64,000 nucleotides of DNA from Anthopleura xanthogrammica. Taxonomy: Eukaryota > Cnidaria > Anthozoa > Actiniaria > Actiniidae. The notes below the pieces were generated by a model, which searched no databases, was not told the origin of the DNA, and saw only the letters and a program-made list of their open reading frames with translations. Below, piece after piece: positions 60,590-64,000 of the stretch (its first letter is position 1; every line of letters starts with the position of its first letter). The stretch spans positions 8,258,914 to 8,322,913 of the forward strand of contig OZ025216.1 of NCBI GenBank assembly GCA_964019055.1, read 5' to 3'. Position numbers and translations under genes: made by a program.

Positions 60590-60935
60590 AATAGTCAGTC
60601 TATAGCAGTGCTAATCGATATATCTTCCCTTACTGATCACGTGATGGTCTGTCAGTACTAGTGGAATATAGCAGTGTTAATCCTGCAATGTATCATGCCT
60701 TACTGATCACGTGATGGTCAGTCAGTACTAGTGGAATATAGCAGTGTTAATCATGCAATGTATCATGCCTTACTGATCACGTGATGGTCTGTCAGTACTA
60801 GTGGAATATACCAGTGTTAATCCTGCAATGTATCATGCCTTACTGATCACGTGATGGTCAGTCAGTACTAGTGGAATATACCAGTGTTAATCATGCAATG
60901 TATCATGCCTTACTGATCACGTGATGGTCAGTATA
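60590..60935. repeat. 70-bp tandem array with CACGTG palindromes
   Basis: TACTGATCACGTGATGGTC begins at 60631, 60701, 60771, 60841 and 60911, exactly 70 bp apart. Alternate units share variants (GTCTG/TCCTG versus GTCAG/TCATG), giving a 140-bp higher-order period. A degenerate unit lies at about 61083-61145. Each unit holds the palindrome ATCACGTGAT. Confidence 0.93.
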
Positions 60936-60961
60936 GAGATCCCTTCAGAGCACTTTAGAAT

Positions 60962-61045
60962 GCAGCTCAATTTGGAGGACAAAACAATAGGTTTCCAATT
61001 CTCAGGAGATTGAAATTTTCTTGTTTTGTCCTCCAAATTGAGCTG
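60962..61045. mobile_element. Short hairpin element
   Basis: GCAGCTCAATTTGGAGGAC and its inverse GTCCTCCAAATTGAGCTGC with GACAAAACAA also inverted; about 84 bp. Confidence 0.75.
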
Positions 61046-61145
61046 CTTTGACGTCGCGTGCAAGAGGTCTTTACTCTGTCTCAATCACAGTATCATGGCT
61101 TACTGTAATCTTACTGATGTGTTGTCAGTACTAGTGTAACGTAGC

Positions 61146-64000
61146 GACCAATTACCCACTTCTGTTTGTGGTTTTAGTATTTACCGACCTGATTGAAAAG
61201 CAGGGTAGCAATGGAGATCGATTCCATCCCATGTACCTATTGTACGTTTTGAAATAAAAAAAAAAATAAAAAAAATGGGAGTGAAAAATTATTCTCGCTG
61301 CTGAAGTAAAAAAAATGAAGCGTGAATCAGAGCCTTGAAGAAGTATATACGTGACTTAAATAACTGAATAAGTAATTAATAATGGAGAAAGCCGAATCGA
61401 AAATGGAAGAAAATTAAGAATTGAACATTTTAAATGAATGACCCTGGATTGAATTACCAAATGAAAGACTGAACGAAACGATAATGAATTAAAAGTGAAC
61501 ATTGAAACTAAAAAGGAAGCTTTCTAAATATCTTTGATCAAAACAAATCTTTTAACTAATAGATCGAAACATTACTTTAGTCATTAGACAAAATCTCAAA
61601 AGACCGCGATCTCAAAAGACACCCATGATATATCATTTGCGATAGGCCGATCACCTTACGCAGTTCTACTAGAGGTTTTTAACAGCAGCCACGTTACGGG
61701 GCAAAACAATAGAAAATTTCTCCTTTGGGAAATAAATTTTCTTATCATGCAAAAAAAAAAAATTGTTTCTGCCCTTACATATCTGCCCTAAAAAATTTCG
61801 ACTCCTGTTCTTGATGCAAGCGATTCTGAATACATGCTACTACGACGCATTCATTGACGTATTTAGACTATCACCTTTAGCTTGGAACACTGAACTTAGT
61901 TTTAATAAATAAAAAGTGAATGGGCTTGACTAGGGCTGGATAGATTTTCATCTTTATCCGCTTGCCGGCTGTCAGCACTATTAGTATGTTACTGACTCTA
62001 ATGACGTACCTCTTGATTGCCATGGAAACGTCATAGAAATGTACCTAAGTAACCTCAGTTTTGGAGTGAATATCGAGTCGCGGAAAAAATGCCCGAAAAT
62101 CCTGTTTGATGGCCATACATTGCCTTATAAATCGGCTTCGCGGGTACGGGAAGGTCGATATTTGCTCTGCCTGTGTTCAGTATGCAATAAATTAAAAGTG
62201 GCTCAAGCAGAGAACACCTATCCAGTGACATTAGAGCAGCTTTGCTGGTTTATACATATAGTACATTACAATCGATAAAAAGAGGAAAGCTTCACAGTAG
62301 ATATGAAACAACAGAATTTGACATCTGAACGACACCAGTCAGTCTACATATTAAAATAGCAAAAGATAAAAATCAGAAATGTTTTTACCCCAAACCTTAT
62401 TTTCCATTTATTATTACGTTATTTAGCGGTTTCTTAACGAAAAATTATTTTGAAATTCCAAAAAATTATTTCTTTCAACGCTTGTCATGTGGTACGAGTC
62501 ACATGACTGGCTTCTTCCAAAACTGCTCGTTCGTTTTTCAATTCTTGGGTTTTAATTTTGATTTTAATAACCTGCACTATCTCAAAGAGAGAAAAGTTAT
62601 TCGTCAAGGGTTGAGAAGTATATGAATATGTAAGCTTTGATATATTCTAAGTCGCCCATCTGAAGAATTACCTTTTTTAGCTGTCAATATTGACGAACTT
62701 GGTTGACCTAATGAATGACTAACGGCCGCCAAGAGACAAGTCAACTACTACATCTTCTAGCAAAAACAAGTTGCAGCGGATGTGTTTGCTGCATGTTTCT
62801 ATAAACGTGATTCATTAGACATAAGTTTGGCGGTCGAAAATAAAACATTTGGGTTTTCTAGAAGTTCACTTGAACAGCGGAAGTCAGTAGATGATGACTG
62901 TGGATTCGGGTTAGTAAATCGTAGACTTGCGTTCACTCCAATATCGTCATAATATCACGACATGTTTTCCTAGATGGGTTTATTCTAAGAGCATTACGAC
63001 CTGAATTTGAAAGATATTTGCGTGGCCAAGTGTTATAAAGTAGGCTTAGCGTATATCGAATTGCTTATTGGATGAGAAAACACTGTACAAGATCCAGACT
63101 ACTTGCAATGATACAATAGAAAATGGATGTTGAAGGTAGGTGAATGAATTGACACACTTTATTGGCTTCAAAAACATTTTTACTTTAACATGTTTTCGTA
63201 GTTCAATTCTATCTTTGTTAGAACTGAAACATTTCATGTCGTTGTAAAAAAAACGTTCAAGAAAAACCAGTTTTTTCATACCGAAAGAACATTAAAAAAA
63301 CATAGGATTTTTCATTAAATAACTCACATACTGATTCTAGTATACATTGGCACCAGAAGGATCCCCATCCTTCAACATGACTCGACTTAATTAAAAACAA
63401 TGTACTTTAGCAAATGGAAAAGCTGTGTAACCTGTAGACACATACTGACCCTGTTGTCGACAGACAAACGGATTTCCAGAACAGGTGCTGCAAGAACACA
63501 AGCTATTTATGAGTATCATGCTGTTTTATACGCTCGTTTAGATTTTAATGAGTAGAACATAAAAATATGCTCTAAAATCTACTTATCTTAAAACTAACAG
63601 ACGATTGGATTCACGAAAATAGTCTGTGAAGTAAATTGTTTTGAAAACCGTCAAGGATAAAGGCGGAGTTGTACAAGACGCAGGGTTCTCTTCAGAATTG
63701 ATCACTTCTCAAGTATAAACAAAAATCGTGTAAATAGTCGATTAGACAATTAGATTAATTTTTGGTAAGCGAATATGAAAATCTTGTGATACCAGATACC
63801 AGAATTACACTCCATTGCCTTCAAACAATTGTTTCAAGTCGAGGCATTTGGGTCAACAATACCGGCAGTAAATGTATAGAAACTGACCCTAATGACAAGA
63901 CTTAAGAGCGACTGTCTGTAAATGCCGACCAAACGTGTGCAAGATGGAAAAATCGAAATTCTTCAAACTTTGTCAGAACATAGGTATGGATGAGCTAATT
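61146..64000. other. Gene-poor AT-rich stretch to the window end
   Basis: No supported coding region. A 79-aa frame at 62039-62278 (plus) has a CLCSVC cluster and lies 25 bp after ATTGCCATGGAAAC, a near-X-box, and a TGACGTA CRE-like word. It is unrecognised and of low support. Confidence 0.35.

Noticed and set aside
60590..60935. CRISPR-like array
   Set aside because: Units are contiguous 70-bp repeats without distinct spacers, in an animal genome.

Overview
The window is animal nuclear DNA. It is AT-rich and intron-rich, with GT-AG introns, microsatellites, and dozens of short inverted-repeat (MITE-like) elements. The gene content suggests an invertebrate, most likely a cnidarian such as an anthozoan: secreted PAN/EGF/F5-8C proteins, a giant LOTUS-NO VEIN-DUF3883 protein and an intronless multipass membrane orphan. 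The lineage is inferred from gene style only; no species marker is present.

Layout. (1) 1-7.5 kb: a HAD-superfamily gene on the plus strand (exons 1602-1935 and 3259-3442, 3' end unresolved) among MITEs. (2) About 7.5-23.4 kb: a tandem triplication. Copies A and B each carry an intact four-exon, 298-aa secreted PAN + EGF-like + F5/8C (discoidin) gene on the minus strand. Copy C is a pseudogene that lost the first two exons, carries frameshifts and has a Harbinger-like MITE with a TAA target duplication in its third exon. Comparing the copies gives near-empty sites that date and delimit several transposons, including a 2.5-kb element (18437-20949) with two internal tandem arrays. (3) 23.9-46.3 kb: one minus-strand gene reconstructed here with 19 exons whose phases all agree, giving about 3301 aa. 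In order it has three clear LOTUS/OST-HTH domains plus a possible fourth, a 12 x 9-aa repeat, a NO VEIN-like helical region, a sacsin/NO VEIN-type GHKL ATPase, more NO VEIN homology, a low-complexity linker and a C-terminal DUF3883 domain with a PD-(D/E)xK-like residue pattern. Its introns are full of MITEs, tRNA-like elements, a LINE fragment and a 1.75-kb GAT array. (4) 49.24-50.15 kb: an intronless six-transmembrane protein, with a perfect palindromic RFX X-box 372 bp upstream. (5) 50.2-64 kb: no convincing gene; microsatellites and a 70-bp tandem array carrying a CACGTG palindrome in every unit.

How the genes relate. The discoidin genes are recent local paralogs that probably act outside the cell as adhesion or recognition proteins. 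The giant protein combines RNA-associated LOTUS domains, a GHKL ATPase and a nuclease-like domain. That combination suggests an ATP-dependent RNA- or nucleic-acid-handling machine (germline or defence), and it is the strongest candidate here for an undescribed system. No operon-like link between the genes is implied.
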